From: Methylobacterium amylolyticum
Lineage (GTDB): Bacteria > Pseudomonadota > Alphaproteobacteria > Rhizobiales > Beijerinckiaceae
DNA length: 64,000 bases
Reading direction: 5' to 3'
Assembly: GCF_030700245.1 (NCBI RefSeq)
Contig: NZ_JAUYZI010000009.1
Span: 62,001 to 126,000 of the forward strand
Part shown: positions 41,132-49,758 of the stretch, piece after piece
Layout: each line of letters opens with the position of its first letter
How positions within the stretch are numbered: position 1 is the stretch's first letter
Notes under the pieces: model-generated
What the model saw: the letters and a program-made list of their open reading frames with translations, nothing else
Databases searched by the model: none
Told to the model about the DNA's origin: nothing
Made by a program: the position numbers and the translations under genes

Positions 41132-42547
41132 GTGGCGGCGACCGCGCTCGACCGCGCGCCGCCGGCGTGGCGCAACGCCCTCGACGCGGGCCTCGCCCGG
41201 TTCGGCGACCGGCTGCGCGCGCACGGCCGGCTGATCCGGGCGGTGCAGTGGGCGGTGGTGGCGGTCTACGCGGTGCTGGTGATCGTCCCGGCGCTGCTGC
41301 CGCTGCCGGGCAACGCCCAGCACATCTGGAACGACCTGACGCTCGCGGCGCAGTTCGCCTTCTGGGGCATCTGGTGGCCGTTCGTGCTGGTCAGCATGGT
41401 CCTCGTCGGCCGGGCGTGGTGCGGGGTGCTCTGCCCCGAGGGCACGCTCACCGAGTTCGCCAGCCGCTGGAGCCGGGGCTACGCGATCCCGCGCTGGATC
41501 ACCTGGGGCGGCTGGCCGTTCGTGGCGTTCGCCGGCACCACCGTCTACGGCCAGATGACCAGCGTCTACGGCTACCCGAAGCCGGTGCTCGCGGTGCTCG
41601 GCGGCTCGACGCTCGCGGCGGTCGCCGTCGGCCTGCTCTACGGGCGCAACAAGCGGGTGTGGTGCCGCTATCTCTGCCCGGTCAACGGCGTGTTCGCGGT
41701 GCTCTCGAAGCTCGCGCCCCTGAGCTTCCAGGTCGACCGCGCCGCCTGGGCCGCCTCGCCCAAGCCCCTCCGCGGCGCCGAGAGCTTCAACTGCGCCCCA
41801 CTGGTGCCGGTGAAGGCGATGCGCGGCGCGGGGTCCTGCCACATGTGCGGGCGCTGCTCCGGCCACCGCGGCGCGGTGCGGCTCGCCCTGCGCGCGCCCA
41901 ACCACGAGATCGTGCACGTGGCCGGCGACGAGCCGTCGTGGGAGCAGACGAGCCTGATCCTGTTCGGGATGATGGCGCTGGCGGTGGGCGCGTTCCAGTG
42001 GTCGTCGAGCCCCTGGTACGTCGATGTCAAGCAGGCGGTGGCGACGTGGCTCGTCGAGCGCGGCACGACCTGGCCTCTGGAGCACACGGCGCCGTGGTTC
42101 GTGCTCACGGACTACCCCGAGAAGAACGACGTGCTGACGCTCCTCGACGGGGGGCTGCTCCTCGCCTACATCGCCGCCGCGACGCTGGTCCTCGGGCTGG
42201 CGCTGTCCGCCCTGGTGGCGCTGGCGGCGCGGGCGCTGGGGCCGTTCTCGCTCCGGCGCTTCCACCACTTCGCGCAGACGCTGATCCCGGTCGCCGGCTG
42301 CGGCGTTTTTTTGGGACTCTCGGCGCTCACGGTCACGTTCCTGCGGGGGGACGGGATCCACGTCCCCTACGTCGCGGAGATGCGGGCCGGGCTGCTCGCC
42401 GGGGCGAGCCTGTGGAGCGCGTGGCTCGCGTGGCGGGTCGCGGGGCTGTCGGCGGTGGGCTTGCGCCGGGCCGCCGCCACCGCCTGCATCGCGGGGGCGG
42501 CGGCCCTGTCGGTGGCCAACTGGGTGCTCCTGTTCTGGGTCTGGTAG
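41132..42547 (+). CDS. ftrD: Polyferredoxin membrane protein, FtrD type (NapH/CcoG-like)
   Basis: A 471-residue inner-membrane protein with about eight hydrophobic segments and three Cys clusters: CGVLCPEGTLTEF, VWCRYLCPVNGVFAVLSK and SCHMCGRCSGHRGAV. This matches the polyferredoxin of ftrABCD operons, which passes electrons during ferrous iron uptake. The GTG at 41132 starts the product. A seven-T tract at 42306-42312 lies inside a membrane segment (GVFLGLS), an unusual homopolymer for such a GC-rich gene. Confidence 0.88.
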   Translation: MAATALDRAPPAWRNALDAGLARFGDRLRAHGRLIRAVQWAVVAVYAVLVIVPALLPLPGNAQHIWNDLTLAAQFAFWGIWWPFVLVSMVLVGRAWCGVLCPEGTLTEFASRWSRGYAIPRWITWGGWPFVAFAGTTVYGQMTSVYGYPKPVLAVLGGSTLAAVAVGLLYGRNKRVWCRYLCPVNGVFAVLSKLAPLSFQVDRAAWAASPKPLRGAESFNCAPLVPVKAMRGAGSCHMCGRCSGHRGAVRLALRAPNHEIVHVAGDEPSWEQTSLILFGMMALAVGAFQWSSSPWYVDVKQAVATWLVERGTTWPLEHTAPWFVLTDYPEKNDVLTLLDGGLLLAYIAAATLVLGLALSALVALAARALGPFSLRRFHHFAQTLIPVAGCGVFLGLSALTVTFLRGDGIHVPYVAEMRAGLLAGASLWSAWLAWRVAGLSAVGLRRAAATACIAGAAALSVANWVLLFWVW

Positions 42548-42581
42548 CGCGGGAGCCCCGCGCGCAACGGAAAGTCTCGCC

Positions 42582-43406
42582 ATGATCGGCGCCTTCGTCA
42601 TCGCCTTCCGCGAGGTCATCGAGGCCGGCCTAATCATCTCGATCGTGCTGGCCGCCACCCGCGGCATCCCGGGGCGGATGCGCTGGGTGCTGCTCGGCGT
42701 GGCCGGCGGCCTGTCCGGCGCGGCGCTGGTCGCCCTGTTCGCCGAGCGGATCTCGGACGCGTTCGAGGGCAACGGCCAGGATCTGCTGAACGCCGCGGTG
42801 CTGATCCTCGCGGTCGTGATGCTGGTCTGGCACAACACCTGGATGAGCCGGCACGGCCGGGAACTCGCGGGCGAGCTGCGCGCGGCCGGCGAGGCGATCC
42901 GCAACGGCCAGCGCGAGGCGGCGGCGCTGGCGATCGTCGTCGGCGCGGCGATCCTGCGCGAGGGCGCGGAGCTGGTGCTGTTCCTCTACGGTCTCGTGGC
43001 CTCCGGCACGTCGGGGGCCGACATCCAGTTCGGCGCCTTCGCGGGCGTCGGCGCGGGCGTCCTCCTGTCGGCGGTGAGCTATCTCGGCCTCGCCTCGATC
43101 CCGAGCCGCTACGTGTTCTCGGTCACCAGCGCGCTGATCATCTTTCTCGCCGCCGGCCTCGCGGCGCAGGCGGCGCAGTTCCTCGCCAACGCGGGCGTGG
43201 TCGAGGTGCTGGGCCAGACCGTGTGGAACAGCTCGGGCCTCATCGCCGAGAATTCCTGGCCGGGCCGGGTGCTGCACGCGCTGGTCGGCTACACCGACCG
43301 GCCGACCGCGCTCCAGCTCGCGGTCTACATCGGCACCATCGCGGTGATGGTCGGGCTGATGCAGTGGAGCGCGGCCGACAGGCGCCGGGCCGTGCGGCCG
43401 GCCTGA
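42582..43406 (+). CDS. ftrC: FTR1-type iron permease
   Basis: A 274-residue permease with seven predicted helices. Both iron-coordinating motifs of the family are present: REVIE at residues 10-14 and REGAE at about residues 126-130. It takes iron from the FtrA/FtrB pair across the inner membrane. It is the last gene of the four-gene operon, 34 bases after ftrD. Gene order here is A-B-D-C. The convergent sulfurtransferase gene ends 17 bases beyond. Confidence 0.92.
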   Translation: MIGAFVIAFREVIEAGLIISIVLAATRGIPGRMRWVLLGVAGGLSGAALVALFAERISDAFEGNGQDLLNAAVLILAVVMLVWHNTWMSRHGRELAGELRAAGEAIRNGQREAAALAIVVGAAILREGAELVLFLYGLVASGTSGADIQFGAFAGVGAGVLLSAVSYLGLASIPSRYVFSVTSALIIFLAAGLAAQAAQFLANAGVVEVLGQTVWNSSGLIAENSWPGRVLHALVGYTDRPTALQLAVYIGTIAVMVGLMQWSAADRRRAVRPA

Positions 43407-43423
43407 GGGGCTGGGGAGACGGA

Positions 43424-44350
43424 TCAGCCCGTCGCGACCGGGCGCTCCGGTGCCGCGCCCCATTCCGACCACGAGCCGTCGTAGAGCCCGCGGGCGTGGC
43501 GGCCGGTGGTCTCCAGGGCGAGGCTGACGATCGCCGCGGTCACCCCCGAGCCGCAGGTGGTGACGATCGGCCGATCGGGATCGACGCCGGCCTCGGCGAA
43601 GACGCGCTCCAGCTCCTCCGGGCTCTTCATGCGGCCGTCCCGCTGGAGGGACGCGTAGTGCAGGTTGCGGGCGCCGGGCATGTGGCCGGGCCGCACGCCG
43701 GGCCGGGGCTCCGGCTCCTCGCCGCGGAAGCGGGAGCCTGAGCGCGCGTCGACCACCTGTGCCGAGCCGGTCTCCAGCGCCCGGGCCACGTCGGCGGCGT
43801 CGGCCACCGCGCCGTGGTCGAGCCGGGCGGTGAAGTGCCGCCGCTCGCGCACCCGCGGCTCGCCCTCCTCGGTCGGGTAGCCCGCCGCGACCCAGGCCGG
43901 CAGGCCGCCGTCGAGCACCAGCGCGTCGCGCACCCCGAAGGTCTTGAGCATCCACCAGACCCGGGGGGCCGAGAACAGGCCCATCCCGTCGTAGACGACG
44001 ATCTGCTGGCCGTCGCCGATCCCCAGCGCCCGCATCCGCGCGGCGAACACCTCCGGGCGCGGCAGCATGTGGGGCAGGCCCGCCTCGGTGTCGCTCATCG
44101 CGTCGAGGTCGAAGCGCACCGCCCCGGGGATGCGGGCGGTGCGGTACTCGGCCTCCGGGTCGCGGCCCGCCGCCGGCAGGTACCAGGAGGCGTCGAGCAC
44201 CACGATGTCGGGGGCGTCGCGGCGCTCGAACAGCCACGCGGGCGTCACGAGGGGCGGGCGGGCCGTATTCTCGGCCGATCCCTGGGCCGATCCCTGGGCC
44301 GATGCTTGGGCCGTATCCTGGGCCGTATCCTGGGCCGTATCTTGGGCCAT
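43424..44350 (-). CDS. sseA: 3-mercaptopyruvate/thiosulfate sulfurtransferase (SseA type)
   Basis: A 308-residue tandem-rhodanese protein. The first domain is inactive (IVVLDASWYLP, RIPGAVRFDLDAMSD, IVVYDGMGLFSAPRVWWMLK); the second carries the active-site loop TTCGSGVTA with Cys near residue 265. The CGSGVTA loop is the mercaptopyruvate-type sequence. The N-terminus before PPLVTPAWLFERR is a repetitive tail of AQD, AQG and AS units encoded by a 12-bp minisatellite. Convergent with ftrC. Confidence 0.92.
   Translation of the reverse strand: MAQDTAQDTAQDTAQASAQGSAQGSAENTARPPLVTPAWLFERRDAPDIVVLDASWYLPAAGRDPEAEYRTARIPGAVRFDLDAMSDTEAGLPHMLPRPEVFAARMRALGIGDGQQIVVYDGMGLFSAPRVWWMLKTFGVRDALVLDGGLPAWVAAGYPTEEGEPRVRERRHFTARLDHGAVADAADVARALETGSAQVVDARSGSRFRGEEPEPRPGVRPGHMPGARNLHYASLQRDGRMKSPEELERVFAEAGVDPDRPIVTTCGSGVTAAIVSLALETTGRHARGLYDGSWSEWGAAPERPVATG
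44261..44344. repeat. 12-bp minisatellite, seven units, inside the sseA N-terminus
   Basis: Seven 12-base units of the form GGCC(G)(A/T)(A/T)(C/T)CCTG run without gap: two GGCCGATCCCTG, one GGCCGATGCTTG, two GGCCGTATCCTG, one GGCCGTATCTTG, and a degenerate first unit at 44261. The length is a multiple of three, so copy-number change lengthens the protein by four residues without a frameshift. Confidence 0.85.
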
Positions 44351-44743
44351 GTCCGAAGGGTCCGGTCGATTGCGCGAAGGGGGCGCACCAAACCACAGCC
44401 GGCCCGGCGATGCACGCGCCGCCGGGACCGCCCGCTTCGCGGTCGCCCGGTTTCGTCAGGACCCGCGGCGGCCCGGCCGGCCGGCCCGCGGCGGGCGCGA
44501 GCTACGCACACGGCACCGTGGTCCGATGCGCGGAGCGCAGGCCGGACTTGTTTTCAAGGGCCGGAACCCCAGTTACGACAACATGATGACGCCCATCGCC
44601 GGCCTCCGAGTCGGCGCCGGTCGGGTCCCCCGGACGCCGCGCCACGCGCGACGGGGACTTCCCGGTCCGCCGGGCGTTCCACCCACGACTCTCTGCCGGG
44701 CGCCGGAGCCGACCGCGCAGACGCCCGTTGAGCACGCGAGCCC
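44351..44743. other. Gene-free stretch, 393 bases
   Basis: Divergent region between sseA and the GcrA-tail-like gene. Several short open frames exist in both strands but are Arg/Pro/Gly-rich with no start signals. No repeat or clear operator was seen. Confidence 0.45.
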
Positions 44744-44977
44744 ATGAACCAAATCGTCCGGATGTCCCAGATCAACGAGGCCGAGACCGTCGAGGAGCCG
44801 TCGGCGGACCTGCGCGTCCCGTTCGCGCAGTCGGGCGCCTTCGTGTGCAAGTACATCATCGGCGAGCCGAACGACCGCGCGATCTGTTGCGGCGCGCCCG
44901 TCGCGGACGGCAAGAGCTGGTGCGCCTTCCACCGCCGCATCGTGTTCGAGCCGACCCGGCCCGGCCGCATCCGCTGA
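44744..44977 (+). CDS. Small Cys-rich protein resembling the GcrA C-terminal tail
   Basis: A 77-residue protein. After an acidic head it reads AFVCKYIIGEPNDRAICCGA and ends KSWCAFHRRIVFEP. The order of Cys residues and the CxxH end resemble the C-terminal zinc-like tail of GcrA proteins (a CRWPIGDP...FCG...YCAxH pattern), but the N-terminal DNA-binding part of GcrA is missing. It may be a free-standing zinc-binding module that interacts with sigma factor or another partner; that is inference. It converges on tadC. Confidence 0.6.
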   Translation: MNQIVRMSQINEAETVEEPSADLRVPFAQSGAFVCKYIIGEPNDRAICCGAPVADGKSWCAFHRRIVFEPTRPGRIR

Positions 44978-44993
44978 GCCGAGGTCGGCGGGC

Positions 44994-45962
44994 CTACTGC
45001 GTCCGCATGATCTGGATCACCGCCGGGGTGATGATCACCACGAACAGCACCGGCAGGAAGAACAGGATCATCGGCACGGTGAGCTTGGGCGGCAGCGCGG
45101 CGGCCTTCTTCTCGGCCTCGTTCATGCGCTGGTCGCGGCTCTCCTGGCTGAGCACCCGCAGCGCCTGCCCCACCGGCGTGCCGTAGCGCTCGGCCTGGAT
45201 CAGCGCGGTCGCCACCGCCTTGACCGGGTCCAGCCCGGTGCGCAGGGCGAGGTTCTCGTAGGCGAGCCGGCGCTCGGGCAGGAACGACATCTCCGCGGTC
45301 ATCAGCGCGAGTTCCTCCGCGAGCACCAGGGAGGAGACCGCGATCTCGGTGCTCACCTTGCGGAAGGCGTGCTCGATCGCCATGCCGGATTCCACGCAGA
45401 TCAGCGTGAGGTCGAGGGCGTCGGGCCACGCCTTGCGGATCTCCACCTGCCGCTTCTTGGCGGCGTTGATCAGGAACAGCTCCGGCGCCTTCATGCCGAA
45501 ATAGGCCGCGCCGATTACCATCGCGAAGCGCATGAGGTAGGAGGCGTCGACCGCCTCCAGCACGAACAGGTAGAACAGCGCGGCGATCACCGCGCCCACC
45601 GGCACGACGAGGCGGAAGAACAGGAACGCGGTCTCCGCGCCGTGGCCGCGGTAGCCGGCCATCAGCAGCTTGCGCTTGGCGGTCTCGGTGCCGAGCCAGC
45701 GGTCCAGGTGGTAGCGCTCCACCACCGACTTCATGTAGGCCTTCGGCGCGACCCGCAGCGTCGCCTTGCCCGCGGTCTTCTCGCGCTCGCGCCGCCGGAT
45801 GATCTCGCGCTCGTCGCTGACGAGCTTCATCCGCTTGCCGAGCCGGTCCGTCTCCAGGAACGGCTGGGCCACCGCGAAGGCGGTCGCCGCCGCGGCGAGC
45901 GCCGCCAGCGCGGTGCCCACGAAGCGCGGGTCGAACAGCCGGTCCGCTATCGCGTCGATCAT
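44994..45962 (-). CDS. tadC: Flp pilus assembly inner-membrane protein TadC
   Basis: A 322-residue GspF-type protein of the tight-adherence pilus machine. The N-terminal helix (FVGTALAALAAAATAFAVA), central helices (FFRLVVPVGAVIAALFYLFV) and the T2SSF domain are visible: WPDALDLTLICVESGMAIEH, YGTPVGQALRVLSQESRDQR, ending PMILFFLPVLFVVIITPAVI. It forms the platform with TadB. It is the last gene of a cpaBCDEF-tadBC operon; the tadB stop lies 11 bases upstream. Confidence 0.92.
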   Translation of the reverse strand: MIDAIADRLFDPRFVGTALAALAAAATAFAVAQPFLETDRLGKRMKLVSDEREIIRRREREKTAGKATLRVAPKAYMKSVVERYHLDRWLGTETAKRKLLMAGYRGHGAETAFLFFRLVVPVGAVIAALFYLFVLEAVDASYLMRFAMVIGAAYFGMKAPELFLINAAKKRQVEIRKAWPDALDLTLICVESGMAIEHAFRKVSTEIAVSSLVLAEELALMTAEMSFLPERRLAYENLALRTGLDPVKAVATALIQAERYGTPVGQALRVLSQESRDQRMNEAEKKAAALPPKLTVPMILFFLPVLFVVIITPAVIQIMRTQ

Positions 45963-45973
45963 GTCGGCGGACC

Positions 45974-46963
45974 TCAGAAGTCGAAGGCGATCATCTTCCG
46001 GATGGTCAGGATCCCGAGCAGCATCCAGATGCCGCTCCCGACCAGGGCGATCCGGCCGGCATCCGTCGTCCAGAGCAGCGAGATGTAGTCGGGGCTGGTG
46101 AGCGTGGTGATGCCGGCCACCCCGAAGGGCAGGCAGGCGATGATCGAGGCCGAGGCCTTGGCCTCCATGCTCATCGCCTGAACCTTGCCGCGCATCTTGG
46201 CGCGCTCGCGCAGGACCCGGGACAGGTTGCTCAGCGCCTCCGAGAGGTTGCCGCCCGATTGCTGCTGGATGTTGATGACGATCGAGAAGAAGTTCACCTC
46301 GGCGGTCGGCACCCGCTCGTGCAGGCGCGCCACCGCGTCGCCGAGCGACAGGCCGAGCGCCTGGGTCTCGATGATCGTCCGGAACTCGCTGCGCACCGGC
46401 TCCTCCGCCTCGCGCGAGACCATGCGGAAGCAGTCGCTCACCGGGATGCCGGTGCGGATGCCGCGCACCACCACGTCGACGGCGTTGGGCAGCTCCTTGT
46501 TGAACCGGGCGATGCGGCGCAGGCGCAGGGTGCGCAGCATCCAGGCCGGCAGGCCGAACCCGCCCGCGAAGGCGCCGGCGGCGGCCGGCAGGAGGTTGTC
46601 GGTCACCAGCAGCAGCAGCAGGCCGAGGACCAGCCCGAGGCCGCCCGAGACCAGCCAGTAGGTCCGCTTGCTCCAGGCGAGGCCGGCGCGGGCGAGCTTC
46701 AGCTCCAGGCTCACCTTGCTCGCGCCCTTGGCCTTGGCCTCGATCTCGCCCAGCGTCCGGGCGACCTGCTCGCGACGGTTGACGGTGGTGCCGCGCACCA
46801 CCGCGGTCGCGGTCGGGACGCTGATCGTCTTGAGCCGCCGGCTCGCCCGGCGCTCGCCCGGCATCGCGGCGAGGATCGCCACGTAGGTGAGACCGGCCAC
46901 GGCGACGCCGACGAGGCCCGCCGCGACCGGCAGGTCCGGGAGCCCGAGGGCGGAGAGGTCCAT
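45974..46963 (-). CDS. tadB: Flp pilus assembly inner-membrane protein TadB
   Basis: A 329-residue platform protein. An N-terminal helix (AAGLVGVAVAGLTYVAILA), paired helices (YWLVSGGLGLVLGLLLLLV) and the T2SSF domain (LPNAVDVVVRGIRTGIPVSD, INIQQQSGGNLSEALSNLSR, ending GIWMLLGILTIRKMI) match TadB. The ATG at 46963 begins five bases after the tadA stop; a GTG two codons earlier is a possible start and would overlap it. Confidence 0.92.
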   Translation of the reverse strand: MDLSALGLPDLPVAAGLVGVAVAGLTYVAILAAMPGERRASRRLKTISVPTATAVVRGTTVNRREQVARTLGEIEAKAKGASKVSLELKLARAGLAWSKRTYWLVSGGLGLVLGLLLLLVTDNLLPAAAGAFAGGFGLPAWMLRTLRLRRIARFNKELPNAVDVVVRGIRTGIPVSDCFRMVSREAEEPVRSEFRTIIETQALGLSLGDAVARLHERVPTAEVNFFSIVINIQQQSGGNLSEALSNLSRVLRERAKMRGKVQAMSMEAKASASIIACLPFGVAGITTLTSPDYISLLWTTDAGRIALVGSGIWMLLGILTIRKMIAFDF

Positions 46964-46968
46964 CGCGC

Positions 46969-48408
46969 TCACGCCTTGTCCGAGACCTCGGCGGCGTCGA
47001 GCGCCTCGCCGAGGCGGCCCTCCAGGCCGTAGTAGCGGGCCCGCTCCCAGAAGCGCGGCCGGCCGACGCCGGTGGAGCGGTGGCGCCCGATCAGCTTGCC
47101 GTTCGCGTCCTCGCCGAGGATGTCGTAGAGGAAGATGTCCTGGGTGGTGATGACCTCGCCCTCCATCCCCAGCACCTCGGTGATGTGGGTGATGCGCCGC
47201 GAGCCGTCGCGCAGGCGCATGGCCTGGATGATCACGTCGATCGAGCCGACGATCATCTCGCGCAGGGTCTTCGAGGGCAGGGTGAAGCCGCCCATCGAGA
47301 TCATCGACTCGATGCGCGACAGGCACTCGCGGGGCGAGTTGGCGTGCAGCGTCCCCATCGAGCCGTCGTGGCCGGTGTTCATCGCCTGGAGCAGGTCGAA
47401 GGCCTCGGGCCCGCGCACCTCGCCGACGATGATCCGCTCGGGCCGCATGCGCAGGCAGTTCTTGACGAGGTCGCGCATCGTCACCTGCCCCTGGCCCTCC
47501 ATGTTGGGGGGGCGGGTCTCCAGGCGCACCACGTGCGGCTGCTGGAGCTGCAATTCGGCCGCGTCCTCGCAGGTGATCACCCGCTCGTCGAGCTCGATGA
47601 AGGCGGTGAGGCAGTTGAGCAGGGTGGTCTTGCCCGACCCGGTGCCCCCGGAGATGACGACGTTGCAGCGCGACTGGCCGATGATCTTCAGGACCTCGGC
47701 CCCCTCCTGCGAGATCGCGCCGAAGCGCACGAGCTGGTCGAGGGTGAGCTTGTCCTTCTTGAACTTGCGGATGGTGAGCGCCGGGCCGTCGATGGCCAGC
47801 GGCGGGGCGATCACGTTGACGCGGGAGCCGTCCGGCAGGCGCGCGTCGCAGATCGGCGAGGCGTCGTCGACGCGCCGGCCGACCTGGCTGACGATCCGCT
47901 GGCAGATGTTCATCAACTGCTGATTGTCGCGGAACCGGACGTTGGTGAGCTGGATCTTGCCGCTCACCTCGATGAAGGTCCGGTTGGCGCCGTTGACCAT
48001 GATGTCGGCGATGTCGTCGCGGGCCAGAAGCGGCTCCAGCGGCCCGTAGCCGAGCACGTCGTTGCAGATGTCGTCGAGCAGTTCCTCCTGCTCGGCGATC
48101 GACAGGACGATGTTCTTGAGGCCGATGATCTCCGAGACGATGTCGCGGATCTCGTCCCGCGCGGTCTCGCCGTCGAGGCGCGAGAGCTGCGTGAGGTCGA
48201 TCGCCTCGATCAGCGCGCCGAAGATCAGGCTCTTGGTGCGGTAATAGTCCTCCGAGCGCGCCGCCTCGACCACCACCGGGGCGGGCGGGTCCGGGCGCTT
48301 GGGCGGCGCGGCGTCGCGCAGCACCGGGGCGGCCGCCGCCGCGGCCCTGGGCTGCGGCACCGGCGCGGGTGCGGCGGGCGCGGCCCCGCTCTGCCTCCTA
48401 CCGAACAT
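46969..48408 (-). CDS. cpaF: Flp pilus assembly ATPase TadA/CpaF
   Basis: A 479-residue secretion ATPase that powers pilus assembly. A Pro/Ala-rich N-terminal region precedes the N-domain (YGPLEPLLARDDIADIMVNG). Walker A is GGTGSGKTT; the Asp-box (CEDAAELQL), the His-box (GHDGSMGTLHANSPRE) and MRPERIIVGEVRGPEA are all present. It forms a hexamer with TadB and TadC. The operon order cpaE-cpaF-tadB-tadC is standard. Confidence 0.95.
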   Translation of the reverse strand: MFGRRQSGAAPAAPAPVPQPRAAAAAAPVLRDAAPPKRPDPPAPVVVEAARSEDYYRTKSLIFGALIEAIDLTQLSRLDGETARDEIRDIVSEIIGLKNIVLSIAEQEELLDDICNDVLGYGPLEPLLARDDIADIMVNGANRTFIEVSGKIQLTNVRFRDNQQLMNICQRIVSQVGRRVDDASPICDARLPDGSRVNVIAPPLAIDGPALTIRKFKKDKLTLDQLVRFGAISQEGAEVLKIIGQSRCNVVISGGTGSGKTTLLNCLTAFIELDERVITCEDAAELQLQQPHVVRLETRPPNMEGQGQVTMRDLVKNCLRMRPERIIVGEVRGPEAFDLLQAMNTGHDGSMGTLHANSPRECLSRIESMISMGGFTLPSKTLREMIVGSIDVIIQAMRLRDGSRRITHITEVLGMEGEVITTQDIFLYDILGEDANGKLIGRHRSTGVGRPRFWERARYYGLEGRLGEALDAAEVSDKA

Positions 48409-48441
48409 GGGCTCGATCCCCGGACGGCCTCACGACGCGCC

Positions 48442-49689
48442 TCACGACGCCTTGCGGCGGGCGGCGAGCTTGGCGAGCAGCGGCGCGAGCGGGTTCGCCC
48501 GCCCGCGCCGCGCCTCGGCGCGCCCCAGGAAGGCGGCGGCCAGCTCGTTGAACAGCTCCGCCGCCTTCGCCCCCGGCTGCACCTCGGCGATCATCTGGCC
48601 GTTGTTGGCGGCGGTGCCGAACAGGGCCGGGTCGAACGGCACCACCGCGGCGAGCGGCGCCTCCAGGGCCTTGGCGAACTCGGCCGCCGCGATCTCCGGG
48701 CGCTTGGGCACCCCAACGCCGTTGAGCAGCACCCGGGGGGCGGCGTCGTTCGGCCGGCCGTGCTTGAGCGCCGCCAGCAGATTCTTGGTGTTGCGTAAGG
48801 AAGCGAGGTCCGGGCCGGCGACGATCAGAATCTCGTCGGCGGCGGTGAGCACCCGCCGCGTCCAGGCGCTCCACTGGTGCGGCACGTCGAGGACGACGCA
48901 GGGGACGCTCGCCCGCAGGTGCTCGATCAGCGCGTCGAAGGCCGGCTCCGTCAGGTCGATGGTCCGGTCGAGGCTCGCCGGGGCCGAGAGCAGGCTGAGC
49001 GTGTCGCTGCACTTCGACAGCAGGCGCTCGACCAGCGCCGCGTCCAGGCGCTCGGGGGCGAACACCGCCTCGGCGATGCCCTGCGGCGGGTCCTGGTTGA
49101 AGTCGAGGGAGGCGGTGCCGAAGGCGATGTCGAGATCCGCGATCACCGTCTGCACGCCCTGCGCGCGGGCGAGCGACCACGCGAAGTTGTGCGCCACCGT
49201 CGAGGCGCCGATCCCGCCGCGCACCCCGTAGACGGCGACCGTGCGCCCGATCGGCTTGACGCCGGGCGCGGCGAACAGGTGGGAGATCGCCGCGATCAGG
49301 ACCAGCGGGTCGACCGGGGCCATCAGGTAGTCGGAGACGCCGCGCTGGATCAACTGGCGGTAGAGGGCGACGTCGTTGACGTGGCCGATCACCAGCACCC
49401 GGGTGCCCTCGTCGCAGACCTCGGCCAGGGCGTCGAGGCACTCGATCGGCCGCGAGCGCGCCCCCTGCATCTCGATGACGACGACGTTGGGCGTCGGCGC
49501 GTGGCGGTAGGCCTCGATCGCCGCCGCGCCCCCGCCCATGCGCACCTTCACGTGGGCCTTCTGCATGCGCCGGTCGAGGCCCGCGCCCTCGATCATCGCG
49601 GCGGTCTCGGGGGTCTCGCAGAAGGCCTGGATCGTGATCCGGGGCACCGGGGGGATCATGCGCTCGGATGTGTCGGAGGGCTCGGCCAT
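48442..49689 (-). CDS. cpaE: Pilus assembly protein CpaE/TadZ
   Basis: A 415-residue protein of the MinD/ParA-like TadZ group that marks the pole for pilus assembly. A receiver-like N-terminal domain (ALAEVCDEGTRVLVIGHVND, GVSDYLMAPVDPLVLIAAI) precedes an ATPase-like domain with a deviant Walker A VRGGIGASTVAHNFAW and the DIAFGTASLDFN block. The residue before the Ser/Thr pair is Ala, not Lys, so ATP hydrolysis may be weak. The C-terminus is basic. Confidence 0.93.
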   Translation of the reverse strand: MAEPSDTSERMIPPVPRITIQAFCETPETAAMIEGAGLDRRMQKAHVKVRMGGGAAAIEAYRHAPTPNVVVIEMQGARSRPIECLDALAEVCDEGTRVLVIGHVNDVALYRQLIQRGVSDYLMAPVDPLVLIAAISHLFAAPGVKPIGRTVAVYGVRGGIGASTVAHNFAWSLARAQGVQTVIADLDIAFGTASLDFNQDPPQGIAEAVFAPERLDAALVERLLSKCSDTLSLLSAPASLDRTIDLTEPAFDALIEHLRASVPCVVLDVPHQWSAWTRRVLTAADEILIVAGPDLASLRNTKNLLAALKHGRPNDAAPRVLLNGVGVPKRPEIAAAEFAKALEAPLAAVVPFDPALFGTAANNGQMIAEVQPGAKAAELFNELAAAFLGRAEARRGRANPLAPLLAKLAARRKAS

Positions 49690-49758
49690 CGCGGCGCTTT
49701 CGGTTCGGGGCTCGTGGGGCGCGGGGGGCCGGGGCGGGACCCGGCGGGCGGGAGGATT

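Noticed and set aside
44351..44743. Extended frame upstream of the Cys-rich gene
   Set aside because: Composition is Arg/Gly/Pro-rich and there is no start signal; the ATG at 44744 fits the visible protein.
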